Below, one piece after another: positions 63,951 through 64,000 of a DNA stretch of 64,000 nt. Positions within the stretch are counted from its first letter, which is position 1, and every line of letters starts with the position of its first letter. Made by a program: the position numbers and the translations under genes. The stretch comes from Bugulina stolonifera (lineage: Eukaryota > Bryozoa > Gymnolaemata > Cheilostomatida > Bugulidae), in NCBI GenBank assembly GCA_935421135.1, contig OW285187.1, positions 15,029,929 through 15,093,928 of the forward strand, read 5' to 3'. The notes beneath the pieces are model-generated. The model was not told where the DNA came from and did not search any database. It saw only the letters and a list, made by a program, of their open reading frames with translations.

Positions 63951-64000
63951 GTACTTGTCCTTATGGTCTCAGATACCACTTCATATATTTTTTTATACCT

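Overview
The window is eukaryotic nuclear DNA from an animal. Genes are split by GT-AG introns, the sequence is AT-rich, and minisatellites and non-autonomous DNA transposons are abundant. The gene content (a Rel/ankyrin/death-domain NF-kB, an ERG/FLI-like ETS factor, a Src-family kinase, RPRD1, thiamin pyrophosphokinase) is metazoan. One NF-kB gene of the p100/p105 type and the many short ACATGTAC-type repeats fit a non-bilaterian animal, most likely a demosponge. The organism call is inference; the gene calls rest on exon-by-exon translation with matching splice phases.

Layout. 1-430 satellite. 1497-2353 (-) first three coding exons of thiamin pyrophosphokinase, the rest not found. 4058-4525 (-) possible LINE relic. 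5810-6430 26-bp minisatellite. 7239-7370 candidate TATA box and first exon. 9308-12090 LTR-like sequence interrupted by a 2.1-kb TIR element. 12452-12998 MITE. 13262-20732 (+) 11-exon gene for an unrecognised 788-residue protein rich in Trp motifs, with a 260-bp MITE and a deleted mariner in one intron. 20971-24760 (-) complete seven-exon RPRD1, convergent with the previous gene and with 3' ends that probably overlap. 24761-27719 intergenic, with a tRNA-derived SINE and a hAT-type MITE. 27720-34155 (+) four-exon ETS factor. 37386-54511 (-) complete 22-exon NF-kB, 1091 residues. 56160-56296 probable NF-kB 5' exon and promoter with a kB site. 60262-63950 (+) first four coding exons of a Src-family kinase, cut by the window end.

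How the parts fit. NF-kB carries every part of a signal-controlled precursor: Rel homology domain, nuclear localisation signal, Gly-rich hinge, six ankyrin repeats, death domain, and a last exon encoding DSGFVES. That motif has the same DSG-x3-S spacing as the IKK/beta-TrCP degron of vertebrate p105. At least five consensus kB sites lie in its promoter and introns, which suggests autoregulation. The other genes show no evident functional link to it. No CRISPR, prokaryotic operon or undescribed enzymatic system is visible. The most novel-looking coding material is the Trp-repeat protein at 13262-20732.
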